Assembly (NCBI GenBank): GCA_002840755.1
Contig: PHBZ01000025.1
Span: 1-64,000 of the forward strand
Source: Chloroflexi bacterium HGW-Chloroflexi-10
GTDB lineage: Bacteria > Chloroflexota > Anaerolineae > Anaerolineales > Anaerolineaceae
DNA length: 64,000 nt
Direction of reading: 5' to 3'
Shown here: one piece after another, positions 18,124 to 26,492 of the stretch
Numbering within the stretch: the first letter of the stretch is position 1
Layout: each line of letters opens with the position of its first letter
Notes under the pieces: model-generated
Databases searched by the model: none
Told to the model about the DNA's origin: nothing
Seen by the model: the letters and a program-made list of their open reading frames with translations, nothing else
Made by a program: the position numbers and the translations under genes

Positions 18124-19027
18124 ATCTTCGGTTTTAAATAATAACCATACGAAAAATATTAAGTACGCGGTCATATCCCCGGTTAAGGACGAGGCAGCCT
18201 ACATTGAGGCTACAATTAACTCGATGATTGAACAGACAATTTGCCCAGCCATTTGGGTAATTGTTAACGACGGTTCTAGCGATGAAACCCAATCAATCGT
18301 TGAGAAATACACCCGGAAATATAACTGGATTAAGTTAATCAACCGCCAAGATTCTGGGGTTCGTAAGCGAGGCAAAGGGGTTGTGGAAGCCTTTTATGCC
18401 GGTTATGAAACCCTCAGCGGTATATATGACTTTATCGTCAAGCTTGATGGTGATGTAACTTTTGGGCCGGATTATTTCGAATCTTTGTTTATGCAGTTCT
18501 ACAAGGATCCTCTGCTGGGTATAGCCGGTGGCGGATTATACGAAAGGCCGGATGGAACTACATGGGTTTTGTATACGGTGAAAAACCACGTGCGCGGTTG
18601 CACAAAAGTTTACCGACGCGAGTGCTTTGAGGCAATTGGAGGCCTGGTAGCTTCGATGGGTTGGGACGGGATCGATGAATGGATTGCCCTCGCCAAAGGA
18701 TGGAGAGTGCGCAGCTTTCTTTCACTGAAAATTTACCATTATCGTTTCACCGGAGCAGCAACGGGGTTTCTGAAAAGCTGCGTAGAGCAAGGTCACGGAG
18801 CTTACCGCATGGGGTACCACCCACTTTTCATGATCGCTCGCGGGATTCGCCGCATGACTGACCGACCTTTTTTGATTGGGGGAGCAGCAATGATAGGTGC
18901 ATATTTCATGGCGTGGTTGCATAAACAGGAATTACTGGCCGACCCTATGGTTGTACGCTATGTACGCCAAACACAAATGAAACAATTGGCTGGTTTGATC
19001 TCAGGGAAACCGATTCACGGGGATTGA
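18110..19027 (+). CDS. Glycosyltransferase family 2 (GT-A fold)
   Basis: 305 residues. VISPVKDEAAYIEATINSMI, then VIVNDGSSDETQSIVEKY is the nucleotide-binding half. KLDGDVTFGPDYF supplies the Asp-x-Asp metal site and WDGIDEWIALAKGWRV the acceptor-side acidic motif. It has a short hydrophobic segment near the C terminus (about 258-276) but no clear multispan region. It overlaps the preceding GT4 gene by 14 bp, which suggests coupled translation. The sugar is not predictable. Confidence 0.87.
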   Translation: MLSIESSVLNNNHTKNIKYAVISPVKDEAAYIEATINSMIEQTICPAIWVIVNDGSSDETQSIVEKYTRKYNWIKLINRQDSGVRKRGKGVVEAFYAGYETLSGIYDFIVKLDGDVTFGPDYFESLFMQFYKDPLLGIAGGGLYERPDGTTWVLYTVKNHVRGCTKVYRRECFEAIGGLVASMGWDGIDEWIALAKGWRVRSFLSLKIYHYRFTGAATGFLKSCVEQGHGAYRMGYHPLFMIARGIRRMTDRPFLIGGAAMIGAYFMAWLHKQELLADPMVVRYVRQTQMKQLAGLISGKPIHGD

Positions 19028-19094
19028 GGAGAGTAGTGGCTAACAGCAATTTCATATGTAAAGTTTTAGCAAAGCAGGGAGAAATTACAAAAAT

Positions 19095-19244
19095 ATGACC
19101 AGCAAGAATTCACGACAAGGCCTGATGGGAGATTACAAATTACAAGTGCATTATGTGTCTACCCATTCATGCTGCTATCGAATAATCAATGGAAATACAA
19201 ATTTTTTCGACACTTTCCGTAATAGATCGTATTTCAGGAGATAA
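19095..19244 (+). CDS. Possible 49-residue small protein in the intergenic gap
   Basis: ATG 19095 opens 49 codons that stop at 19242-19244, ending inside the ribosome binding site of the next gene. AGGGAGA lies 12-13 bp upstream, farther than ideal. The product begins MTSKNSRQGLMGDYK, has two adjacent cysteines and resembles nothing I know. It could be a small regulator or leader, but it may equally be chance in a 220 bp gap. Confidence 0.2.
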   Translation: MTSKNSRQGLMGDYKLQVHYVSTHSCCYRIINGNTNFFDTFRNRSYFRR

Positions 19245-19247
19245 AGC

Positions 19248-20483
19248 ATGACAGAAAAAACAAATCCAAAACGTTGTTGTATGATCGTCTATGCTATCTA
19301 CCCACTTGCTGAAACCAGGGTTCAACGTGAGGCGGAAATACTCTTAAGGAATGGATATGAGGTAGATGTCATTTGTTTGCGATTGCCGGATGATTTACCT
19401 ATAGATAACTATAAAGGTGTTCAAATTTATCGTGAGAAATATCGATTCCCATTTTTGGGGTCTAAGAAAACCGGTTTGAAAGGGCGATTCTTAAATTACA
19501 TCCGCTTCTTTTTCTCAGCAGCTATACGGATTACCCGGCTGCAATTCAAACACAAGTATGACATCATTCAGGTACATAACCTGCCCGACTTCCTGGTGTT
19601 TTGCGCATTTATCCCCAAATTGATGGGAGTGCCCATTATCCTGGACCTGCATGACCTGATGCCTGAATTCTTTGCAGGCCGGTTTAAGGCACGTATGTCC
19701 TTTTTAGCGAAACTTGTCACCTGGCAGGAACGCATGGCTTGTAAATTTGCCAATCATGTTATTACGGTTAGCGACCATTGGCGTAAGGCGTTGATTAAGC
19801 GCGGTGTCGATGAACATAAATGCAGTGTAATTCTGAATGTCGCGGACGATAAAATTTTTTATCCCGTAGAAAAAAGAACCGGCTTTGCTCCTCAATCTGA
19901 TCAATTCCGGCTTATCTACCATGGCAGCATTCACGAACGCTACGGACTGGATCTTGCTGTGAGGGCCGTCGACCAGTTACGCAGTGAAATTCCAAATATT
20001 CACTTTACGTTAATCGGAAATGGAGATTTCCTACCCCGCATTGTCGAATTGGTCGAGGAGCGCAAGTTAAGTGAGTTTGTCACTATTGAAAAACTTCATC
20101 TAGCAGAAGAACTGCCAGATATTATCCGCACTTGTGATCTAGGCATTGTTCCCTACCAAAATGATGTATTCACGGATGGGCTGCTTCCGACCAAACTGAT
20201 GGAATATGCAGCTTTGGAATTACCTGCTATCGCCTCGCGGACAACAGCCATCCAGGCGTATTTCAGTGACACGAACACTGAGTTCTTTGAGCCAGGTAAT
20301 GTGAATGATCTGGCCCAAAAAATTCTTTACTTACACAACAACCCAGTCAGATTGAAAGAGTTATCACAGGGGAGTCGAAAGTTCAATCAACGTTATAACT
20401 GGTCTATAGTAGGGGCTGAATACGTTAAATTAGTGGAGCAGGTAAGGAAGGAAAATGGACTTTATCATTACCGATACGCTTGA
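19248..20483 (+). CDS. Glycosyltransferase family 4
   Basis: 411 residues with CAGGAG 8 bp before the ATG. The acceptor half has RCCMIVYAIYPLAETRVQRE, HKYDIIQVHNLPDFLVF and ILDLHDLMPEFFAGR. The donor half has RLIYHGSIHERYGLDLAVRA, FTLIGNGDFLPRI and TDGLLPTKLMEYAALELPAI, a variant of the usual donor motif seen in the LPTKL-type subgroup. It follows a 220 bp gap, so it may start a second transcription unit. It overlaps the next gene by 29 bp. Confidence 0.87.
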   Translation: MTEKTNPKRCCMIVYAIYPLAETRVQREAEILLRNGYEVDVICLRLPDDLPIDNYKGVQIYREKYRFPFLGSKKTGLKGRFLNYIRFFFSAAIRITRLQFKHKYDIIQVHNLPDFLVFCAFIPKLMGVPIILDLHDLMPEFFAGRFKARMSFLAKLVTWQERMACKFANHVITVSDHWRKALIKRGVDEHKCSVILNVADDKIFYPVEKRTGFAPQSDQFRLIYHGSIHERYGLDLAVRAVDQLRSEIPNIHFTLIGNGDFLPRIVELVEERKLSEFVTIEKLHLAEELPDIIRTCDLGIVPYQNDVFTDGLLPTKLMEYAALELPAIASRTTAIQAYFSDTNTEFFEPGNVNDLAQKILYLHNNPVRLKELSQGSRKFNQRYNWSIVGAEYVKLVEQVRKENGLYHYRYA

Positions 20484-21474
20484 CAAAACAGTTTGGAGGG
20501 ATTTTGTAGATCAACATCCTCAGGGAAATATTTTTCAAACACCTGAGATGTTCCAGGTCTTCTCACGAGCCAGTGGTTACCAACCGGAACTCAGAGCAGC
20601 GATTGGTACAGATGGCCAGGTATTGGCATTATTGGTGCCGGTCCAGGTCAGCTTGAAAAATGGCTTGTTACGCCGTCTGACAACACGATCAATTGCTTAC
20701 GGCAGCACCTTATGTACGCCAGATGCTGCCGGTAAAGAAGCGCTGAAAGCTTTACTGAGCGATTATACAAAAAAAGCGGGGCGGGATGGTTTATTTACCG
20801 AACTACGTCACCTATCTGACTTGAGCGCCTACCAACCCATTTTTACTCAATGCGGATTTGGATACGAAGAGCATCTGAATTACCTGATTGGTTTGGATTG
20901 TACGAAGGATGAGGTGTTTAATCGAATTGGGGCGCGAACACGCAAACATATCCGGCGCGCAATAAACAAAGGTGAAATCGTTGTCGATGAGGTTAGCGAT
21001 TTAGATCAGATTAAAACTATTTATGAGTTGATCAAAAAATCTTACCTTGAAGCTCATATCCCTCTTGCCAGTATTTCTCTGTTTGAAGCCGCCTTCGAAG
21101 TGCTTTATCCTCAAAAAATGATTAAGTTCAGCTTAGCGCGAATTGGCGACACATATATCGCCTCATCCGTGGAGCTACTGTATAAAGACGTTATCTATGG
21201 TTGGTACGGAGGGGTTGACCGGGCGTTTTCAAATTATACGCCCACAGAAGTGCTAACATGGCGCATCCTTGAATGGGGCGCCGAGAATGGGTATCGCACA
21301 TACGATTTCGGCGGCGCGGGCAGTCCGAGTGAGAAATACGGTGTTCGAGATTTCAAGTCCAAATTTGGGGGCGATCTGGTTTGTTTCGGTCGAAATACCT
21401 GTGTGCATGATCCGGTCCTATTGCGATTAAGCACCGCAGGGTACAGCGTTTTTCGTCACTTTATACAGAAATGA
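20455..21474 (+). CDS. FemAB/BioF2-like acyltransferase
   Basis: 339 residues with AAGGAAGG a few bases before the ATG. The double GNAT fold of FemAB-like proteins is visible: GNIFQTPEMFQVFSRASGYQ near the start, ARTRKHIRRAINKGEIVVDE in the middle, and YGWYGGVDRAFSNYTPTEVL followed by YRTYDFGGAGSPSEKYGVRD near the end. FemA/FemX use aminoacyl-tRNA to add amino acids to lipid-linked peptides, while relatives in polysaccharide loci acylate sugars. Its place beside a GNAT enzyme, a CapK-like ligase and an amidotransferase suggests decoration of the polymer with an amino acid or acyl group. Confidence 0.8.
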   Translation: MDFIITDTLDKTVWRDFVDQHPQGNIFQTPEMFQVFSRASGYQPELRAAIGTDGQVLALLVPVQVSLKNGLLRRLTTRSIAYGSTLCTPDAAGKEALKALLSDYTKKAGRDGLFTELRHLSDLSAYQPIFTQCGFGYEEHLNYLIGLDCTKDEVFNRIGARTRKHIRRAINKGEIVVDEVSDLDQIKTIYELIKKSYLEAHIPLASISLFEAAFEVLYPQKMIKFSLARIGDTYIASSVELLYKDVIYGWYGGVDRAFSNYTPTEVLTWRILEWGAENGYRTYDFGGAGSPSEKYGVRDFKSKFGGDLVCFGRNTCVHDPVLLRLSTAGYSVFRHFIQK

Positions 21475-22106
21475 ATCCATTAATCCGGTTAGCTGAATTA
21501 ACTGAAGACTGGAAATATGTTACTGACCGAAACGGTTTTAAGTCATCTTTGCAATTCATCATCTCCGATTTTGCAAAGTTACCTTACCGGCATCTCCGGT
21601 TTTTTATTCTATCCCGCTCGCTACTTGAACCATTTCCTGATTACCAACCTCGAAAAAAATTATCTATTCGCCCTTTTGAGCAAGATGATCTCCATGTAGT
21701 AAGGCAAATAGATCGTCCGTCAGAAGCTCGCTTGTGCGCACAGCGACTAAAAGATGGTCATCGAGGATTAATTGTGTTTTGTGATGATCACCCTGCTGGA
21801 TATACCTGGGGAAGTATGGACCTGCAAACGCGGTTGGAAAGAGTGCATCCCAGGCTCAATCCCGGTGATGTTCTTTGCACCGATTCCTTTACCGCCCCTG
21901 AATTTCGTGGGCATGGTATCCAAACTGCATTGACTCTTGCCCGTTTCAACTTGTTTCGAGAATTAGGATGCGTTCGGGCAATCTGTTGCATCGAGGTCCG
22001 AAATGCTCCATCGTTAGCTGTATGGCAGAGAAAATTTAACAGCCAAACCATCGGTACAATTGACTTCATCCGTATCGGTCCCTGGTACCGGGTGCGTTAT
22101 CACTGA
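21471..22106 (+). CDS. GNAT-family N-acetyltransferase
   Basis: 211 residues, overlapping the FemAB-like gene by the 4 bp ATGA. The first 60 residues are unlike other GNATs. The acetyltransferase core runs from about 65 (LSIRPFEQDDLHVVRQID) through VLCTDSFTAPEFRGHGIQTA, where RGHGIQ is the acyl-CoA pyrophosphate loop, to ICCIEVRNAPSLAVWQRK. It probably acylates an amino sugar or the product of the preceding enzyme. Confidence 0.75.
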   Translation: MNPLIRLAELTEDWKYVTDRNGFKSSLQFIISDFAKLPYRHLRFFILSRSLLEPFPDYQPRKKLSIRPFEQDDLHVVRQIDRPSEARLCAQRLKDGHRGLIVFCDDHPAGYTWGSMDLQTRLERVHPRLNPGDVLCTDSFTAPEFRGHGIQTALTLARFNLFRELGCVRAICCIEVRNAPSLAVWQRKFNSQTIGTIDFIRIGPWYRVRYH

Positions 22107-22185
22107 GGCTGACTGTTTTAACAAATGAAGATCTATGGTTTAAAGGTTCGCGTTTTGAAATCAATTACAAAAGCAGGTGGTCAAA

Positions 22186-23595
22186 ATGACAATAAATGAA
22201 ACCTTCCGTCGCGGAGTACTCAACCTCCACACAGCCATTACGGGCCGGCATATCCTGGATTGCCTGGATGAGCTAAATCGCACTCAATGGCTCAGTTATG
22301 ACAATCTGATGGATATGCAGCGTTACAAGCAACAGCGCCTCTTGGAATACGCCTATCAATATGTGCCTTATTACCACCGTATTTTCGACAATGCAGGCTT
22401 TCATCCCAATGATATGCGTGACAATCCGGCAGCTTTTCAAAAATTGCCAATCCTGACCAAAAGCTTGATTCGTGAGAATTTTTCCGAGTTGCAAACGACC
22501 GAGCCACAGCGCCGCAAGCAGTTAAGTAAAGTAACAACTTCTGGTTCAACAGGACAGCCGCTGGTTTTTTATCAGGATCATGCTTTTCGGGATAACGTCA
22601 CTGCCGATATCCAACGCCACTTGGGATGGGCCGGTTGGAAAATGGGACAGCTGCATGCCTACCTTTGGGGCGGCGCATTTGAAGAAACATTATCACACTC
22701 TGTTCGTAACCGTCTGATCGATTGGGAATGGAACCGCTTTTTGTCGAATGCATTCACATTAACCGAAGAAAAAATGGCTGCATTTGCTGAACAGGTTAGA
22801 CGTCAACGCCCGCGCATCCTTTTTGGTTATGCATCCAGTCTACTCTCGTTTGCGCAGTTTGTCCGGCAAGGATCTTACCCGGATATTACCTTCGACGGAA
22901 TCATTTCATCTGCTGAGGTGCTGCCTGAAGCTTTTCGTCAGATCATTGAAGAGACTTTCAAATGCCGGGTTTATAACCGCTATGGCACGAAAGAGTTAGG
23001 TGGAGTTGCCAGCGAATGTGAGGCGCAAAATGGATTACACGTGAGTGTAGAGAATAACCTGGTCGAAATTCTGAACGATGGGCACACGGCGCAACCAGGT
23101 GAGGTTGGCAGCATCATTGTAACTAATCTAAATAACTGGGGCATGCCTTTTATCCGTTACAGCATTGGTGACGAAGCTTCCTGGGCTGATGGAAGCAAAT
23201 GCTCTTGCGGTCGTTTATCTCCCCGGCTTAAATCAGTTGAGGGGCGCATCGTAGATCAATTCGTTACCCGCGATGGACGAGCTTCTTGGGCAGGATTTGC
23301 AGGAGACGGATATAGCAGCCTGCTTGCGCAACCATCCATCAAGCAATTTCAGATTATCCAGGAATCAATAGACAATATCAAAGTCCTTCTTGTGAAAGAT
23401 GGTGAGGTCCCTGTTTCTTTATTGAAACGGATCGAACGGACGATGCAAGCCGCATTTGGAGAAGAAATAGCCATCGAATTTGAATTCCCTGAGAAAATTT
23501 CTCCTATGCCTTCCGGAAAACATCAGTATGCAATATCAAAATTGAGCCAATCTCAGGGAATAGGTACCAATATGACACTAACGAACAATTCATAG
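22186..23595 (+). CDS. CapK/phenylacetate-CoA-ligase-like adenylating enzyme
   Basis: 469 residues from ATG 22186, which has AGGTGG 5 bp upstream; the GTG at 22177 is less well placed. The ANL-family phosphate loop reads VTTSGSTGQPLVFYQDHAF and the adenine-side motif YNRYGTKELGGVASECEAQN. SWADGSKCSCGRLSPRLKSV, then EGRIVDQ and the short C-terminal domain with SPMPSGKHQ follow. It would activate a carboxylic acid as an acyl-adenylate. CapK-like proteins occur in capsule loci, where the acid and its acceptor are mostly unknown. Confidence 0.82.
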   Translation: MTINETFRRGVLNLHTAITGRHILDCLDELNRTQWLSYDNLMDMQRYKQQRLLEYAYQYVPYYHRIFDNAGFHPNDMRDNPAAFQKLPILTKSLIRENFSELQTTEPQRRKQLSKVTTSGSTGQPLVFYQDHAFRDNVTADIQRHLGWAGWKMGQLHAYLWGGAFEETLSHSVRNRLIDWEWNRFLSNAFTLTEEKMAAFAEQVRRQRPRILFGYASSLLSFAQFVRQGSYPDITFDGIISSAEVLPEAFRQIIEETFKCRVYNRYGTKELGGVASECEAQNGLHVSVENNLVEILNDGHTAQPGEVGSIIVTNLNNWGMPFIRYSIGDEASWADGSKCSCGRLSPRLKSVEGRIVDQFVTRDGRASWAGFAGDGYSSLLAQPSIKQFQIIQESIDNIKVLLVKDGEVPVSLLKRIERTMQAAFGEEIAIEFEFPEKISPMPSGKHQYAISKLSQSQGIGTNMTLTNNS

Positions 23596-23725
23596 TGTAT
23601 TAAATTTGAATTGGTTGTTGTAGGTATTTCATTAATACTAACGACAGAAAAAACAATTTAAATCGAGAAACCAGCTTAGATCCCAATATTCTTTCATCTT
23701 TTTTATGGAATAAAACGAGGTATTC

Positions 23726-24307
23726 ATGAATGTTCGCATACATACAACTGCAGAAGTATCGGATAAAGCAAGTATAGGAGACGGCACAAGTATCTGGCAT
23801 CAATGCCAGATACGCGAAGGCGTCACAATCGGGGAAAAATGCATCCTTGGAAGAGGTGTCTATGTAGATGCCGGAGTTTCCATTGGAAATCATGTAAAGA
23901 TTCAAAACTATGTTTCTGTTTACCATGGAGTAACCATTGAAGATGGGGTATTCATCGGCCCACACGTGTGTTTTACCAATGACATGCGGCCACGCGCAAT
24001 CAACCCGGATGGTTCCATCAAAGCAGCAGATGATTGGGAATTAAGCCTGACCAAGGTGAGACGAGGAGCTGCATTAGGCGCTAATTCCACTATCCGCTGT
24101 GGAGTAACGATTGGCGAATGGGCAATGGTTGGCGCTGGCAGTGTCGTAACCAGAGATGTTCCTGATTATGGCCTCATCCTGGGAAACCCGGCTAAGCTAT
24201 TTGGCTATGTATGTCCCTGCGGAGAGAAACTACTAACCAAAAAAAAACTTCCAGGAGAAACAATATTGTCCTGCCCCAAATGCAATTTTGAATTAAAGCT
24301 CGTTTAG
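23726..24307 (+). CDS. wbpD: UDP-3-amino-sugar uronate N-acetyltransferase (WbpD/WlbB type)
   Basis: 193 residues of left-handed parallel beta-helix hexapeptide repeats (SIGDGTSIWHQCQIREGVTI through ANSTIRCGVTIGEWAMVGAG). The C terminus is a four-cysteine zinc-ribbon-like tail (VCPCGEKL ... CPKCNFELKL) found in WbpD/WlbB relatives. It would acetylate the 3-amino group to give UDP-2,3-diacetamido-2,3-dideoxy-glucuronic acid. A weak promoter (TTGGTT at 23611, 16 bp, TAATAC at 23633) may lie in the 130 bp gap before it. The aminotransferase and dehydrogenase of the same pathway follow directly. Confidence 0.85.
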   Translation: MNVRIHTTAEVSDKASIGDGTSIWHQCQIREGVTIGEKCILGRGVYVDAGVSIGNHVKIQNYVSVYHGVTIEDGVFIGPHVCFTNDMRPRAINPDGSIKAADDWELSLTKVRRGAALGANSTIRCGVTIGEWAMVGAGSVVTRDVPDYGLILGNPAKLFGYVCPCGEKLLTKKKLPGETILSCPKCNFELKLV

Positions 24308-24344
24308 CCAATCCAATGAAAAAATAGAAACAGGAGGTTACACA

Positions 24345-25418
24345 ATGATTGCTATTTCGAAACCGTATATCGGCGAAGCAGAAAAACAGGCTGTTATTGA
24401 AGTTATGGAGTCAGGGATGCTTGTACAGGGTCCGCGGACAGCTAAACTGGAAGAAAAATTTGCTGCAATTTGCGGCACACAGTATGCTATTGCCACATCC
24501 TCTGGAACCACCGCTCTGCACGTTGCTCTGTTGGCCAACGGCATCAAACCTGGCGATGAAGTAATCACCACTCCTTTTACCTTCATGGCCTCAGTGAATT
24601 CTATTCTCTATGTCGGTGGCAGGCCAGTTTTTGTGGATATTGAGGAAGACACGTTTAATATTAATCCACAGTTGATTGAAGCAGCGATCACACCAAAAAC
24701 GAAAGCAATCCTACCAGTTCATTTATATGGATATCCATGCAACATGGATATGATTATGAATATCGCGAATAAGTATGGATTACTCGTCATAGAAGACGCC
24801 TGCCAGGCCGTTGGTGCCAGATATAAGGGTAAGGCTATGGGGTCCTTTGGTACCGGATGTTTCAGCCTGTATGCGACTAAAAACATAATGGCTGGTGAGG
24901 GAGGCATGATCACTACAAACCTGGAAGATGTCGCGCAGCGCTGCCGGATGATCCGCAATCATGGGATGCAGCGGCGTTACTACCATGAAATGTTGGGCTA
25001 CAACTTCCGCACATCTGATCTCCATTCAGCCATCGGTTTAGTTCAGGCTGACCGGTTAGAAGATTTCACCACAAAACGGAAAGCGAACGCAGCCTTTCTA
25101 AACGAACATATTACCAGCGTAAAAACGCCACAAGTCAAAGAAGACTATGAACATGTATGGCACCAATATACAATTCGGGTTGATGGCGGTCGCAGCCGGG
25201 ATGCTGCCGTAAAAAACTTAACTGACGCGGGTATCGGCACTGGCATATTCTACCCCATCCCGGCCTACCGGCAAGCTCATCTCGTCGAAGCAGGTTACGG
25301 AAACCTTTCTCTACCGGTTACGGAACTCATAGTGAACGAAGTTATTTCTTTACCTGTTCATCCACAGTTGAGCCAGACGGATTTAGAAACTATAGTAATG
25401 GAGGTAAACAAGCTATGA
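24345..25418 (+). CDS. wbpE: DegT/DnrJ-family 3-oxo-sugar aminotransferase (WbpE/WlbC type)
   Basis: 357 residues with GGAGG 9 bp before the ATG. It opens IAISKPYIGEAEKQAVIEVM. The PLP-binding lysine is Lys179 in FSLYATKNIMAGEGGMITT, and the AlaThrSerSerGlyThrThrAla phosphate-cup motif is intact near residue 50. It would place an amino group on C3 of UDP-2-acetamido-3-oxo-glucuronate using glutamate as donor. The WbpB partner, which makes the 3-oxo intermediate, overlaps it by 4 bp. Confidence 0.88.
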   Translation: MIAISKPYIGEAEKQAVIEVMESGMLVQGPRTAKLEEKFAAICGTQYAIATSSGTTALHVALLANGIKPGDEVITTPFTFMASVNSILYVGGRPVFVDIEEDTFNINPQLIEAAITPKTKAILPVHLYGYPCNMDMIMNIANKYGLLVIEDACQAVGARYKGKAMGSFGTGCFSLYATKNIMAGEGGMITTNLEDVAQRCRMIRNHGMQRRYYHEMLGYNFRTSDLHSAIGLVQADRLEDFTTKRKANAAFLNEHITSVKTPQVKEDYEHVWHQYTIRVDGGRSRDAAVKNLTDAGIGTGIFYPIPAYRQAHLVEAGYGNLSLPVTELIVNEVISLPVHPQLSQTDLETIVMEVNKL

Positions 25419-26449
25419 CACTAAAAACAGCAGTCATCGGTGTTGGCAGTATGGGGCGCAATCATGCCCGCGTGAACTGGGAATTACCAAATGTACATCT
25501 TGTGGGTGTAGCTGATCGCAATGAAACCACTGTCAGGACAATCGCAGATCGCTACAACACCAGGCCCTATACCGATTATCGCCAGTTATTGGATGAACAA
25601 AAACCTGACGCGGTTACAATTGCAGTACCAACCAGTTGTCACCAAGAAGTAGCTCTGGAAGTGATCCAGCGTGGGATTCACCTGTTAATCGAGAAACCCA
25701 TCGCATTCAACATAGAAGAAGCAAAAGCCATGATTAATGCTGCACAAAATGCAAAAGTCCATCTCATGGTTGGCCATATCGAACGATTTAATCCGGCCGT
25801 GATCGCACTCAAACAACACCTGGCTAACAATGAATTAGGTCATGTATTCCAGGTTGATGCTCGCCGGCAAGGCCCGCTTCCCGAAAGGATTAATGACGTT
25901 GGTGTAGTTGTAGACCTGGCCGTCCATGACCTGGATATTATGCGCTACGTAACTCAGGCAGAAATTACCCGGGTTTATGCCGAAACCGAAAATGGAATTC
26001 ACAGCCAAAAAGAAGACCTACTTTCCGGAGTTGTACGTTTAAGCAATGGTACAATAGGAACACTACTTATTAACTGGATTACACCTACGAAAATCCGTGA
26101 GTTCTATGTAACCGGTGAAGGAGGCATGTTCAAGGTCGATTATCTGACCCAGGATCTATACTTCTTCGAGAACGGAAAAGCTAACGGTGGTGAATGGGAA
26201 TCCATGCGTGTCCTGCGTGGGGTAAGCGAGGGGCGAATGGTACGTTATCACATAGAAAAAAGAGAGCCGCTGCGGGTTGAACATGAAGCCTTCCAGGCAG
26301 CCGTACGCGGCGAAGCGCCAATCGCAGTCTCCGGAGAAGATGGATTGATTGCCTTGGAACTTGCTCATGCAGTGGTCAACTCTGGTTTCAAACACGAATT
26401 GATCATGTGTGAACATGAAAACTCTTTAATCCCATCATATAGTAATTAA
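25415..26449 (+). CDS. wbpB: Gfo/Idh/MocA-family UDP-GlcNAcA 3-dehydrogenase (WbpB/WlbA type)
   Basis: 344 residues. The NAD loop is VIGVGSMGRNHARV near the start; LLIEKPIAFN is the conserved Glu-Lys-Pro motif and VVVDLAVHDLDIMRYV the catalytic helix. It would oxidise C3 of UDP-2-acetamido-2-deoxy-glucuronate; known WbpB/WlbA enzymes recycle NADH with 2-oxoglutarate. The required UDP-GlcNAc 6-dehydrogenase (WbpA) and the 2-epimerase (WbpI) are not in this window, so the precursor must come from elsewhere and the product may remain in the gluco form. Confidence 0.86.
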   Translation: MTLKTAVIGVGSMGRNHARVNWELPNVHLVGVADRNETTVRTIADRYNTRPYTDYRQLLDEQKPDAVTIAVPTSCHQEVALEVIQRGIHLLIEKPIAFNIEEAKAMINAAQNAKVHLMVGHIERFNPAVIALKQHLANNELGHVFQVDARRQGPLPERINDVGVVVDLAVHDLDIMRYVTQAEITRVYAETENGIHSQKEDLLSGVVRLSNGTIGTLLINWITPTKIREFYVTGEGGMFKVDYLTQDLYFFENGKANGGEWESMRVLRGVSEGRMVRYHIEKREPLRVEHEAFQAAVRGEAPIAVSGEDGLIALELAHAVVNSGFKHELIMCEHENSLIPSYSN

Positions 26450-26492
26450 TCGCGGTGATCAGGGTCAGAGGTAAGATAATGGACATATTTAA

